From: Ifrita kowaldi
Taxonomy: Eukaryota; Chordata; Aves; Passeriformes; Cinclosomatidae
Length of the DNA stretch: 64,000 nt
Assembly (NCBI GenBank): GCA_013398055.1
Contig: VZRS01014884.1
Span: 348,638-412,637, forward strand
Reading direction: 5' to 3'
Shown here: piece after piece, positions 50,091 to 62,900 of the stretch
Numbering within the stretch: position 1 is the stretch's first letter
How the letters are laid out: each line of letters opens with the position of its first letter
Position numbers and translations under genes: made by a program
Notes under the pieces: model-generated
What the model was told of the DNA's origin: nothing
The model's input: the letters and a program-made list of their open reading frames with translations, nothing else
Databases searched by the model: none

Positions 50091-52003
50091 CTATGTTTTC
50101 CCTCTTACTTATCCCCTTCACTTCTTACCTAATTTATGACCTCCCATTTTACCTTCACTTGCAAGGCCTCTGCAGTTGGCTACAAGCACTCATCTTACCA
50201 CACCTTGACAGGAATTACCACCCATCAGATGTAGCCCGTTAACCACCTAAATGTATGCTGTTCCCTGGCTGAAACATCTTCAGCCAAGTGACCTTGACAA
50301 TAGGTAGAGATTCCAGGGACTGAACTGTCAGGTCCCACAAAACTTGCATCATAAATGTAACCTTCAAACTGACCAGGTGTAAAACTCCACTAATTTGATA
50401 ACACATGAAATTATATTGCTCAAAGACACATTTCAGGGGATTGTTGACCTGAGAATTTCTTATGACATATTTACAGAGAAATGTTATGAATTATTGCATG
50501 GCTGAGATACCTCTGTGACAGAATGTTCGCAGCCGAAGATAAGAACAATTGTGTGTTAAGTACAAGCGCACGATTTGCCGTGCATAATATTAGCAGTGTT
50601 TATTTTAGAACTGACCACCCACCTGACTGTTCCAAAAAACCTCCTGGAGCTGCTAAAAGATGCCAGAGAAAGTTTTCACTTGTAGCAGACTTTCTATCTT
50701 TAATAACACCAGCTGTCACTTTTACAAACACATGATGCCCTTCACAGTTATCCCATATTCTGCAAACACCAAAAAACCCCAAACTCTCCCACAGTTATTA
50801 ACATCTGCTTCGCTTACTGATTCTGACAAACTGAAGGACAAAGGCATGATTTAACAGATTGCTCCACATAAAGCAGCTATGCCATCCACGAAAGGATTCA
50901 TCGAATGCCCCTGTCAGAGAGCTTTACAAAGAGCAGCTTAATGAACGTATGCAAATTGCCATAATATATAAAATGCCTGATACCACTTCAACAAGTAACG
51001 TGCTTATGAAATCTATGGAGAATGGTAAGATAGATCAATCTAATTTGTCTTTGAAATAAAATGATTTGATTTCCTCGAGATAATTTCAGTCTTTTTTTTT
51101 CTTTAATGCCTTGAAGCACACATTACATACAATGAACGACTGCTTTAGGCGCTGGAAGATGTGATTATTCAGTAGAAAAAGCACGCAGCAACAGACAAAC
51201 TGGAAGCACACTGGTACTCTTCAATATTTTCCTTCAATGTTTTGACATGTTGGCACTTTTAAAAAATTGTTTTTTCCAAGCCTTGTTGCATTTAAACAGC
51301 CCCTATTTTTTCCCGCTGTTGCTTGATGTGAGGTTGATGTGAGTGCAAGTCAGGCTGATATTTACAGCATGAGGAAATGCTCAGATATGAAAGCGCATCA
51401 GAAAACAACATGCATCCAGGATGATCACTGCTGTTGCTGTTTTCAACATTATTGATCTAGAAATTTGATCTTTTTTTTTCCATCAAGATAAGGAAAGAAT
51501 AGCTTATGAGCTAAAATGATTTTCGATGGAAAAAATCAACATTTTCTAGAGCTTTATCCCTCCTGAGAACTGAAAGTGCTTTTCACCAACTGACTCAAAA
51601 AAAAAATATAAAAATACATTTTCAGTGTTTTATCAAAGAAGCTAAAACCCACAATCACCCTTTAAGAACTTTGTGGAAAAATAAACAGAACTTCTCTAAT
51701 TTTTTTACTTTGTAAAAAAAGCACATGAAAAAGAACACAGCACAGTATGTGCATCAGAGACTAGAAGACGAAAAGTTCCTGGATCTTGGCCTTACCACTT
51801 AGGCCAGGCAGGTGTGAAAGAGAAAGAGGACTGTGAAGTACAATGATTACCTCTTTCTCTCTCATGCTGGGACCACAAAAGGAAAACAAGCACTAGGTAA
51901 CACTTTCTTGGGTGGTTCTTGGTTATGTTATGTTATGTTTTTATGAGAATTCCCAGTGTAGTTGTCTAATAGATAAACAGTTTCAACTCTTATTTTACGT
52001 CAC
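50091..52003. other. Non-coding; conserved-element-like block
   Basis: No gene or transposon recognised. 50510-51060 contains an exact POU octamer ATGCAAAT (50949-50956) and several CpG-containing words (ttcgcagccg, agcgcacgatttgccg) that stand out against AT-rich flanks. T- and A-runs lie near 51091, 51470 and 51598. Confidence 0.45.
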
Positions 52004-52430
52004 AGTATGACAGAATCACTTAGGTTGTAAAAGACTTCTGACATCATCGAGTCCAACCATTAACCCAGCACTGTCACGGCCACCACTAAATCATGTGCCT
52101 AAGCACCACACCTACATGACTCTTAAATACTCTCAGGGTTGGTGACCCAACCACTTCTCTGGGTAGCCTGTTCCAATGCCTGACCATCCTTTAGCTGAAG
52201 AAAGTTTTCCTCATATCCAATCTAAACTTTCCCTGGCACAACTTGAGGCTATTTCCTCTTGTTCTATTGCTAGTAACCTGGGAGAGGAGACTGACTCCCA
52301 CCAGCCTGCAATTTCCTTGCAAATAGAGAGGGATAAGGTCCCCCTAAGCCTCCTTTTGGTGAGGCTAAACAGCTTCAGTTTCCTCAGCTGCTCCTCACAA
52401 GACTTGTGCCTTAGGTCCTTCATGCCTTAG
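52004..52430 (-). mobile_element. CR1 LINE, 5'-truncated, reverse orientation
   Basis: Minus-strand CR1. The 3' end is at the left (agtatgacagaatcacttaggttg), followed by catcgagtccaaccattaacccagc and ccactaaatcatgtgcc around the ORF2 stop. Further right, minus-strand translation retains ORF2 text such as EEQLRKLKLFSL and KRRLRG (within 52211-52423). Frame breaks between these and the stop show decay. Same subfamily as 821-1387 and 3340-3785. The + frame at 52176-52430 is an antisense shadow. Confidence 0.93.
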
Positions 52431-55400
52431 ATGTTTCTGGTCAAAACAGAATTGCTGCTACTGTCAGAGCTAGACACAACTTTTGCTCAGTGCCTTAGGC
52501 AAAATGACCAAGATGAGCAGGACTTGGAGCAGGATTCTCAAATCTCTCTAATCATAGGACCACAGTTTCTGCACTGAGAATTAACTAAATTGTAAAATAA
52601 GAGTCCAAGTTGGAATACCATGTCAGAAATGTATTGTGATCTCGTTTTAAAGGCACCAACTTGTAAAATCCTTTCCATTCTGTTACACTAAATATTCAGT
52701 ATGTGCCAGGCACTGTAGAAAAAGCTTTTATTTCTATGCAAATGAGTATACATTAGAGTGAGTGTTTATAACATTTTTCTAGATTTGGTTTTATATAACT
52801 ATTAAGGGGTGATATCTTTAACACTATGTATCACTTCTAGATGCCAGTATCAATTCTAGATGGCACTTAGCAATATTTAACAAAGCTAGCTGTTCTCATT
52901 TTTATATCTTTTGTTTTTCTATTCAGATTTGGTCCTCCAGCTTTGCATTCGGTCGAAGACTAAAATCAGGGAATAAATGACCATGACAAGCCTTCCTTTA
53001 TTATACCTCATTTCTCAAAATATCTCTTTCAGGTTCCATTTTACCATCCCTATTTTAAATTTGTTCTTTTTAACATAAATCTACAAGTACAGAAAAATCT
53101 CTCACCTTTTGACTGTATATCAAGGCCAACAGATTCACAGCTGATATAGGTAATAAAGGAAAATTAAGGAAGTTCCATGTCACACCTCCCCTCTTATGTG
53201 CTGAACCCATATAAAATTATATTATTATCATAAGTAAAATTAAACATCCTAACTTGTCCCTGAAATAGAGAGAAAATTATTATTCTTGGGAGTCAGTCTT
53301 CTTACAGGTCCCTTAAGATGTAACATCTGATAGATTTTAGGGTGAAAAAAGAGCCTCTTATACAGATTCCAGATTCAGTATAATAAAAGAGCTTCAATAA
53401 AGTATATTAACCCGTAGAACATCATTGACAAAATTACAGTCACACTGTGTGCAGTGGAGTGTGCTACATGACAATACAAGAAAACATTTTTTTAACCTGT
53501 CACTTTGGGGTGGTTTGTTGGGGTTTTTTTCTTCAGGTTCTTCAGGAACAGCAGCATTTAAAATCAGGATGTACTGCTTTAGCAAAAGAGGTGGGAAGCG
53601 GAGCCAGTCCACCCAGTCCCACATCCCTACCCACTGACAGATTCCTGCCATGCATTGCAGTGAGGGTATTAACCCATCGCTGTTACGGACAAACCACCTG
53701 TGCTGGACAGCAGCATAATCAGTAACAGCAAATGGTTCTGGGACAATCCTGAACTGACAGTGAAGTAGATGAGAAAGTGAAATCCTTGCTTTGATAAGCT
53801 CCTTGGCAAGCTAGTACGAACCCATGTTCCCTGTTAAAAAAGAAAAATTAGGACGTTTGTAAGATTGCAGACCTTCTTCTACTCAAAGAAAGCGAATTTC
53901 CAGTGGCTGAAAATGCCCTCTTTCCCTGACCTGTGGGAAAATGCAAGAAAGGACTCACTGCTCTGAAGTCTGTCTCAAAAGTAGCATCCGAGGTGCAAAG
54001 ACTCCCAACTTGAAATATTTCTGTGCAAGTATTGAGCAACATTACTGTGGCAGACACTTCTGAAGGGAAGGGTCCCACCTGCCCTGACAAAGGCACACAA
54101 CACAGCCGCTGCTTTTGGTTTGACAAGGCAGAGTCTAAGCCACCTTCCTGCATCGCTACAGAGTGTCTGAAATACAAAGAAATGTGCTGCTATCACTGCA
54201 GTCTGGAGGTTGGAACAGAAGTTTCATAAGGAAATACATACCTTTTTTTTGTTTGTTTTGTTTTAAAAGCGAGGCAGAAGCACTGCACTACTTCATCCCA
54301 GTGAAAGACTGGGTAAACAGCTGAATGCAATAGATGCAACGAATCTCTAATCCTTTACCTTTTCTAGTTAAAGTGACAACTCTTGGAAACCCCTGTTCAA
54401 CTCATCATAACGAATGTAAAAAAGGGGGTTCAGTGAGTTCAACACAGATATTTTTTACAAGGCTTATGAGGACAACATGGGGAAGTTCAGCATGACCATG
54501 ACATTCATTTGTCCTGGAAAATCCTTAAAGGCTAGCACCATAACATCTGAAGATTATGATACCCCATTCCTGCATAAAAGGAGGAATCACTCAGAAATAT
54601 CCACCAGTAACATCCCATCTCAGAAACCACAGGTAAGTCAAAAAATCCATAGGAGAAGCAAAAGGACCACCAAGTCCTCCTTGAAACACACACCTATTAT
54701 AATGGGGGCCAGATGCAATTTGCAGGTGTTTGCTTACATTACTTGAAAGAAAGAAAAGGATAACGTTCCCTTCTCTCACAGAAACAAACACAGAAGCTGG
54801 ATCTGTGAAGAGGAGCAAGATCAAACAACCTGAGAGGAGTCTAGGAAGTCCTCCTAAGCAGTCAGTCATGACTGCTGTTAGAAAAGGAGGCCAAGCACCA
54901 AGATGTCATTTTCTGAAAAGTCAGATACAATAGGAACAGCTTATCAAGATAAGGATTATTAGCAGACAGGCTAGTGGCAGAATTAGTTCACCATGGTGAT
55001 GACAAAAGAGTATTAGGAAAGCAGGGCAATTTTAAGAAAAGGCAGCTAAAAATACCTTCCTAACACACTGCTCCAAGTCCTTCTCATCTCCAGTATGCTG
55101 ATGCTTCGAAGTTAGCTGTCCCAACAGACAGCCCTGTACTGTCTGCCAGTGTCACGATGACTTATAGCATGCTGTGGTAGGCTTGCAGTCTCTGAGGATT
55201 GCATACCTCAATGAATGATGAGGATAGCTGCATTTTGTTCCAGTTACCGTGAATTAGGAGCAGAACCCCACTGACTAGCAAGGTTTCAGCACAGACTTCA
55301 GCTGGGAGAAGTCTGGGTACAGTGCTTGCGCTGCAGTATTGAAGGAATACACTACTCAGAAGGATGAACCGGGTCTTGTCCAGGCTTCTGTTCCTGCTTT

Positions 55401-56429
55401 GCCTGCAAGGACAGACGACACAGTGTCTTTTCCATAGAGATGCATGCACACCACCAAGCCCTTCCTAGCACCACCAACGGAAGACCAAGACCAGAGTCCC
55501 ATATGTTTTTCAGGAAGGGAGCTGATATCCCCAACTCCAATGCTCAGGCAACAACAAGGAAATTCTTACACTGACCTTCTGGCACCTGTTAATAACCAGA
55601 AAAAGCCACTAACCACTGCATTAAACACGAAATAGGTGATAGTGTATACACATGACCAGTGGCCAGTCTCCTATTTAGCCCTTTTGGTAACACTGTGACT
55701 TCATATTGCATGTCTGGCTGTTTTTTTCAATCCCTGTAAATGCTTCTACACATTCTCATAAAAACTTCCCTAAATTTACCAAATTCTCTCTTCAAGTTAT
55801 CAGTGCACTGCGAGTTTATTCCAGAACTTCGCCCTCTTGAGATGTTTGAAAAATTTCTGTTAATGTTCAGTCTAAATTCATTCAAGGCTAATTAATAAAC
55901 ATATAATCTTGAGCAGTTGTTATCCTTCAATTTCAACAGCTCTGCTCCTTCTCTGGTGTTTGCCCTCCAAAGGAATTTAGTACAAATGTTTTATTTCCTG
56001 GACATTATGTACAAGTTATAAGGAATGGAGGCTTATCATATTTTGTCAGGAAGTCTGACAGACGGTAACCAACCATAGGGAAAATGTATTCAACTTTTCT
56101 TTTTTTACTAATGAACAAAAGGCAGATGCTGATTTCTTTTCCTAGTTACTCCAGCATAAACGAGGAATGGTTACACCTATGGCTAGAAGTAAGAACTGCA
56201 TCTGAGCAGGCATCTGCCCAGGGCTGCAGTGAGGATTGTGAGCACTAAGCTGTCAGCAGAGAAGAAATACCTAACAGAGAGTTGGCATCTGTCACGTAAG
56301 AGCCATTTTTGAGAGGCGTTTGAAAATGAAAGGCATTGATCATAGATTTCCTTCAGTCCAAAGAGACTTGAAAACTAATGTATCTGGTGTCTAGACTCCT
56401 ACTCCCTGGGTAAATGCTGTACCTGCTTT
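52431..56429. other. Non-coding, no recognised gene
   Basis: AT-rich to mixed single-copy-looking DNA. Opposing overlapping frames at 53394-53725, 53848-54229 and 54477-54933 (up to 109 codons) share sequence on both strands without a recognisable domain and are treated as chance. Confidence 0.55.
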
Positions 56430-56655
56430 GGTTCAGATTGGACACAGGGAAAAGGCTCACTGGGAGGGACACTGGTCTCTGGAACAGACTCCCCAGGGAA
56501 GTGGTTACAACACTGAGCCTGTCAGAGCTCAAGGAGTGTCTGGAAGATGCTCTTAGTCATATGGCTTAGTTTTAGGTTGTCCTGCAAAGAGCAGGGAGTT
56601 GGGCTCGATGATCCTTAGGGGTGCCTTTCAGCTGGAAATATTCTGTGATTCAATG
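56430..56655 (+). mobile_element. CR1 LINE, short 3' fragment
   Basis: + strand CR1 beginning in the ORF2 C-terminus (ggttcagattggacacaggg). It passes through ctctggaacagactccccagggaagtgg, gatgctcttagtcatatggcttag and gagttgggctcgatgatcc, and ends at ttctgtgattcaatg (56641-56655), a worn ATTCTATG tail. It is severely 5'-truncated (about 226 bp). Same subfamily as the minus-strand copy at 49748-50090. Confidence 0.92.
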
Positions 56656-57469
56656 CCAATGCAAAAGGCAATTTAATGCACCCCATTATTCAATGTTATC
56701 ATCACACCTCTGTGTTGAATTCAATGCCATTCAACTGTGTTAGGAATGATCTCAGGACACACAATGCATCAAACCACTCTGCTGTTGTTTTGAAGCTGAG
56801 GTTGCATTGCCATGGCCAACACTGAGTCTTCTCACTTCTTGAACCAGGATGTCCAAACATCCACACACCCTGTATTTAAATACCCAAGGAAGTCAGGTCC
56901 AGGACAGAGACCTTACACAGAGAGAAATACATACCTCTAGGGCTCAGTTCCTCTCATCCTAAATGTGGATACCCGAAAAAGCTTAGATGAATCGCATGCA
57001 GCTATAGGGGCCAATGATCCTGAAAGGAATCTAGGGAGAGCAGCTTTGATGTAGGCACTTATGCTGTAGATAAGGAAGTTGAGACAAATCTTCTGACTGA
57101 AGTCTGCCTCAGGAGAGCTGGCATTCAGACAGATCTGAAGGCACAAACAGTGGTTCAAAGGATGGGTTTTCAATGACATCATGATCTAATCTGTAAGTCT
57201 TTATTCAGTCCTGCCTTTTCTATTTGAATACTAAATAGAAAATTTGAGATTTGGCTCAATGATAGCAATAAAAGTCATCAGGAAGACTGATTTATAAGAA
57301 AATATTAAAATAACTAAATATGTATAGCTTGACTAAAGCCACTATTGAAAGGGAAATATGATAATTATCTACAAGCTCTGGAAGGATACACACACTAAGG
57401 ATTTTTTTAATAGGGTTTTTGAGGAAAATATAGCTAAGAATAATGTGATTATACCAAGCAAAGTAAAAT
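56656..57469. other. Non-coding, no recognised feature
   Basis: Short interval between two + strand CR1 fragments. AT-rich. No coding signal or repeat recognised. Confidence 0.55.
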
Positions 57470-57668
57470 TTAGGCTGACAGGGAAAGCTTCCTAATAATG
57501 AAGTGTATTCTATTGTAGAATAATCTTCCAAAGGAAATTGGCTGAAGTCCAATCAGATCTAAAGCCTGGACAAAGCCTGTCCATGACTGGACAAAGATCT
57601 GGAGAAGACAATCCTGTTGCAAGATGGACTAGATGACTCAACAGCACTTTTTCATTTTTGAATTCGTA
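57470..57668 (+). mobile_element. Old CR1-like LINE fragment
   Basis: A weak but ordered match to the 3' part of an old CR1 subfamily on the + strand: agggaaagcttcctaataatgaag, tagaataatcttccaaaggaa, gaagacaatcctgttgcaag, atggactagatgactc, and a terminal ttcgtatcattcc. Divergence is high, so the boundaries are approximate and the call is less certain than for the other copies. Confidence 0.65.
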
Positions 57669-59838
57669 TCATTCCACTGTATTAAATAATCCAATAAGTC
57701 AAAGGGAAGAGGGAAATAGGCTTAGCAACAATTGCACAGCTGTTTCTTCTTCGAGGTCTGCAGTCTGCAATCAGTGGAAGACGCACTGATTGCGCTGAGG
57801 GAGGAAACATCTGTATGTGGTCAGAGCACTAGGTTAATTCAGGGCTACAAGTCGCATGCCTGATGTCCCCTTTTCCCCCTCTTAATAAAATAACATTACC
57901 AGAAGAATTGACCCTGTGTTGTAAATGTATCAATCATGATTTTTGCTGCACCTGCTACTCATAATTGGTTTAAGCTTTCTTGATCTCAGATGCCAACCAG
58001 TGTTAAACGAAACACAAAAAATACATAGCCCGTGGGTACATATTTCCACTGAAACAATCTTGCCACATGTTGATCTAGAAGGAGAGGGGCAACAATGTTT
58101 TCTTAAAGTTGTGATACTCATTTCTAAAGCCAGGCAATATTATACTGGCTAATTTTGAAGAGGCTTTGACATTTTATAGCTAAAATATCTTGCTGAGAGT
58201 CTGTGCTAATACACAGTCTGTTTTCTGTTACAGTTAAGCCACAAGGAACAGCATCCTTAAAGAATGGCTATCCAATTTAACTGTGGATTTGATTTCCCTC
58301 TCCAGAGGATATTAGAGGGTCTTAACAGTATGTATATATACATAAAACTATATTTTCTGAAGAAAGTGCTTTCAAGTGTAACATTAGCTTTCCACAACCA
58401 ATTGCAACTCCAGTTTTCCCACAGCAGTCACACTCCATGATGCTGACCAAGCCTCTTTACCCACTTCATGGAGAGGTCTGAGACTTCAGAGAATCTAGTA
58501 AGGATGTATAGCAGGAAACAACTTTTCTAAAAAAAAAATTTATATGAACATCATCTGAAGAATAAATCTGCATACCGTAGGGTCTACTGTTATGTTTTGT
58601 TTTATTTTTTGTCATGAGGGGTTTTTTGCCTCAAGTGCTCAATTAAGCATACAACAGCAGAGACAGGATTTCTGTTTTTCAAAAGAAGGAATATTAATGG
58701 AAATCTATGTCTGCATAACAAAGCAGGGATCAACAGCTCACAGCTTACACCACTCATTCTGAATTATTCACGTTATTTCTCCTTGATTTCTTTCCCTTTT
58801 CCAATGAACTATCCAAAGGAGAACCGAAATTAATATTTTCCTACTTTCTTTCCTTTATCAAAGGAGTTAGGAAAAATTAGGAGTAAAGAGTTAGGAATAT
58901 TAGAATTCTATCACACACAATCCTTCTAAATGCTTCTACACTTGAGATTTTTTTCTTCTCTCATCTTAAGACAATACTCAGTATAAAGCGGGAACCACCC
59001 TTTAACCAATGCAGGTGCTAATTCCTGCTCCTGGAGACAGAACTATGGCAATAAGGTAGCAGCTGTGTCTCTGCAGTCTACCCGCACCTTGCCTCAGTGG
59101 AAGGAACCCACTGCTTTTAATGGCTCTGAACCTATGCTGTGAGAAGAACCGGCTGCTGCATTACAGTTCAGAGGGGTTGGACACACAGGGCTGAGGGACG
59201 GGGTTCAAAGAGCAGCCTGGGATGTGCAAGTGATGGAAGATAATCAGCGGGAAGGCACTGGGACCCAAGGACAGGTCTGTGGACTGCACGGGTGCAGGCA
59301 CGTGACCGAGGCAGCGGGCAGGGATGGGAAAAGGAGCAGACAAGGAATGGCTCTATATGAAGCAGCATTTTATTGTCTCCAAATGACCACAAGGCAGAAG
59401 ATAACGCCCACCAGAACACCCTGAGAATGTGATGAACTCATTTTATCCTGCAGCTTTCTGGGCAACCTGGGCAGAGCTCTGTATGTAAAGTCAGGAACAA
59501 AGTCTCTGCTGCTGCCCTTAGGGCTTGTTTTCTGAGTGATGTCTAAGCAAAGCAAAAACAAAAAACAAATAGCAAGACCTGAATACGATGAGACAGAGGA
59601 ATGGAAAAGCTGATTAAAGCATTTTCCAAATGCCACACAGAGGAACAGATGAAGGAAGAAGTGGAATGACTTTAGTTTACTATTATGCACTTACTGTAAC
59701 ACTCAGCATTAGGTACCAGAAGATTTTGAGGTCATTGATTCAGTGTACTCACTTCTAGGAAACCAAAACTGATATGACGTTCTGCCACAAGTTCAGATTA
59801 TTATGCAAAAGATAATGGAAAACTGATAAACTGGATGG
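57669..59838. other. Non-coding, no recognised gene
   Basis: Single-copy-looking. 59090-59420 is somewhat richer in GC and contains an exact E-box CACGTG at 59299-59304. Overlapping frames of 60-83 codons there lie on both strands, without a recognisable domain. Confidence 0.5.
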
Positions 59839-59975
59839 AAAAAAAAACCCACAACAATCCCCCATCCAAAAAAAAAAAAACACCAAAAACCAAAAAACAA
59901 ACCCAAACAACCCCACAAGTAAAAAGAAAGCCACAAAAAAAACACCCTACCAATCAACAAACCAACCAAATACCT
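59839..59975 (+). repeat. A/C-rich low-complexity tract
   Basis: About 137 bp almost free of G and T on the + strand (runs of A separated by CC, CCC and ACAACC). On the minus strand it reads G/T-rich and gives a Phe/Trp/Gly-rich open frame, which is an artefact. Similar in kind to the tract at 41774-41856. Confidence 0.9.
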
Positions 59976-62900
59976 GCCATACCAAACACTTTTACTCACT
60001 TTCATTCAACTGAAAAGACTAACTTGAAGGCTAGAAAAAGCATTTTGAGGTTTGGGATTTTATATATTAGCATTTAATAGTCCTACTTCACCAGGAAATC
60101 TGTAGGACCTGGTGGTGAAGCAGGAAGGAAGAAGCTGGACAGAAATAAAAAGCACGGAACAGTTGTCCTTATTTTAGGGTAAGCAAAAGGAAATCAGTTT
60201 AGCTGGAGAAAGCAGAGAAGGCTCCAAATCAAAGGTGCACTTTTCAACTTCAAATTACTTCCCACCCCCTCACACCCACAGTGAGAGAAATCGTGGAAAA
60301 TTAAAATGCATGAAGATTGAGGGGGAAAAGCTTTCCTTTTTCTTAAAATCTCCCAGTTTGGCAGTTTGAGTTCTGAGTTTTAGGATTAAATCACAATCTA
60401 TAGCACCTCTCTTGTTTTGTTTTGAGATGCACATTTTAACCTACTGTCCTGAGGACTCTTTCAAGGTTTTGTTTGGATGGTTTTGAGTTTGGGGGATAAA
60501 GGAGACAAAAGGGAGCGCAAGGAGATAACTTCACAAAGTATCCACAAATGTCTCTGCAGTGTGTCCCAGGAATTGTTAGGGACTATGGCTTTTTGGCTCT
60601 GCGTGTGTAGTGGGTGACACATTCAGATCCTTGTAAAGCCAAAATATTCCTGGGCTCCCCCTCCACTTTGTAACACTGAGCAAATGTAACACTTACAGGC
60701 AATTTTCAAACTAGAAACATTTACAAAAGACTACCAAAATTGGCTTGGCCTTCTGAATTACAAGAAAAGAAGACTATTTGGTTACAAATGAGATTCTTAG
60801 ATAACTACATACAGAAATCCAGTAAGTTTATATGCATTGATTGTTGCCACAATGTTGAAGTGTCTGGGAGTGCAATTGCATTACCCAATTAAGGCCCAAA
60901 TTGTAAAATTTATTCATGCAGTGCAGGCATATCTTATTTTAAAATTGTTCCAATCAGTTAGATAACACTCCCTGTCTGCACATGGAGCCATCCAACAGTT
61001 TTAAGAAAAAAATCTTCCCAGTTTTTCTTTAGATCACAGGGTGGGTTGGATTTTCTCAGCTTAAGCCTTCCTAAGACATAGAGAACTAAATATTGAAAGC
61101 ACTGTTCAAATTTTGTAATTCAGAAAATGGGAGTTTAGAAGCACGTCTCACAGCTATAATGAAGGCCTGGTTTCTTTAACCACCACAGGTTCTTTAACCA
61201 CCATCCCACATGCAATCTTAAAATATCATCTTACAGTACTCCTGCATTAGATCCCTCTATGAGTTCAGGTAAAGGGAGAACAGTTGTCCACGAACTGTGA
61301 ATTTTAATATACGTGTAATTAATCAAGATTAATAATAAATACGAAAGAGTAAAGATCCCATCTTTCACTTAGGGAAGAAAGGCACACTCTGTCACACCAG
61401 CTTTTGAAAGATTAACAACCCAAGCATAGGTTCACAAGGTCTGCTGGCTACATGGTGTTTTCGATTGACTGAAAGAGATTTTCTTGCCACTAATAACACC
61501 AGTTTAAATTTTAATGGAGCTGTTCCGAAGAAAAATAATTAACATATGGTTGACTTCCCATATATTAGAGAAAACAATAACAGCAACTAAATCAGTATCT
61601 TCTGTATAATTTCAGCTGTCTTGGTCATGATGAGTTGTGCGTCTGACTCATCTCACAGACATGCATGACATAATGAGAACAAACACAAATCGTTTGCAAT
61701 GTCAAGGATTTGATTTTACCTAAGACAGAGGAAATAGGTCGATATTATGAGGGACTACCTAGGAAGCAGCAGCCAGCCAACCATTACCTCTTTGAGTCAC
61801 AGAAAATCCCTGACAGGTGGTTAATTGATAATAGTGTATCACAAGGCAATCTCTATACTTTCAGCTTGATTGCTAGGCTTCAAGTCAGGGCACATAATCT
61901 TGGCTTTTCACACTGCCTCAGTTTCAGGTGTCACTCAGAACACTTGGTTTACAAGCCCTTCATCCCTGCAGAGTTAATTTCTTATAGGAAATTTGTATCT
62001 GCTACACAGGGGGCTGAAAGTAATCTCAAGCTGTGGCAGTGCCATAGAGGACTTTTTGGGATGTGATGTCCTACCAATTATGGCCACCAGCACAACAGTA
62101 GTAATTGTCAAAGAGAAATCAGGACACTGATTTCCATCCTACAAACAAGCTCTTGTCAGGACCTGCTAGCTGATGTTTAGGAATGCTAGCTGAAATAAAC
62201 AAAATAGGGAAATGATTAGTGGCATTGAGTCTGGCAGGCGGGTTCTTATCCTGGCAGACGCTCGGCAGACTGTGGGTTCAACTTAGTCACAAAAGGAGGA
62301 TGTGAAGAAGCCCAATCAGATAACAAAAATAGTCTGCAAAACACATGCTTCTGCTTGGGATCGTATTTATTAACACAGCGATTCAAGCAGTCTTATTCTT
62401 AGAACAAGAACTAAAATAACAGAACAATCCCAACTGTCAGAGTACCACCCATTAATCACGAGGGTTCCTGTGTTTGAAGAAAAACAGAGGCATCTAAACA
62501 ACCATCCACCGCTTGTCTAGGCCCCCACAATTTCAGTGGGACAAAGCAAGGAGTTTATGGCAACCGGAGTCCTGACTGAAATGACTGGTGAAGCACCTAG
62601 AAGAGGATGGACTGCATCCAAGCTGTGGCTGTATTACATATCCACTCAGTGTGGGGAGAGATTGGTAATGCCAAAATGCAATGCCAAAAATATTTGGGCT
62701 AAATTGCTCCCTGAAGCTGTCTTCTTAGCTGGGGAGAATAGGCCACTAACTAACATCTGTAGGTTCACATCTGGATTCATCCCACCACCATCTTGGCACA
62801 GCAGATTCTCTATAAAAATTTAGCATGCCAAAGGATTAATACACCCATCATTTAACTCAGATGTCCGTAAAATGATTGCTGGGGTTCAGAAAATATGAGT

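Noticed and set aside
50949..50956. POU octamers as a window-wide signal (also at 30645, 52736 and 63001).
   Set aside because: Four exact copies is close to what chance gives for an 8-mer in AT-rich DNA on two strands.
52176..52430. 84-codon + strand frame.
   Set aside because: Antisense to the minus-strand CR1 at 52004-52430.
59793..60077. Trp/Phe/Gly-rich minus frame resembling a membrane peptide, and a Lys/Thr/Pro-rich plus frame.
   Set aside because: Both are products of the A/C-rich low-complexity tract at 59839-59975.
61710..62066. 118-codon + strand frame.
   Set aside because: No domain, no splice or start context and no repeat match that I recognise.
62234..62300. ggcaggcgggttc...gtgggttcaac, considered as a tRNA-like B box.
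   Set aside because: No matching A box, acceptor stem or cloverleaf can be drawn around it.
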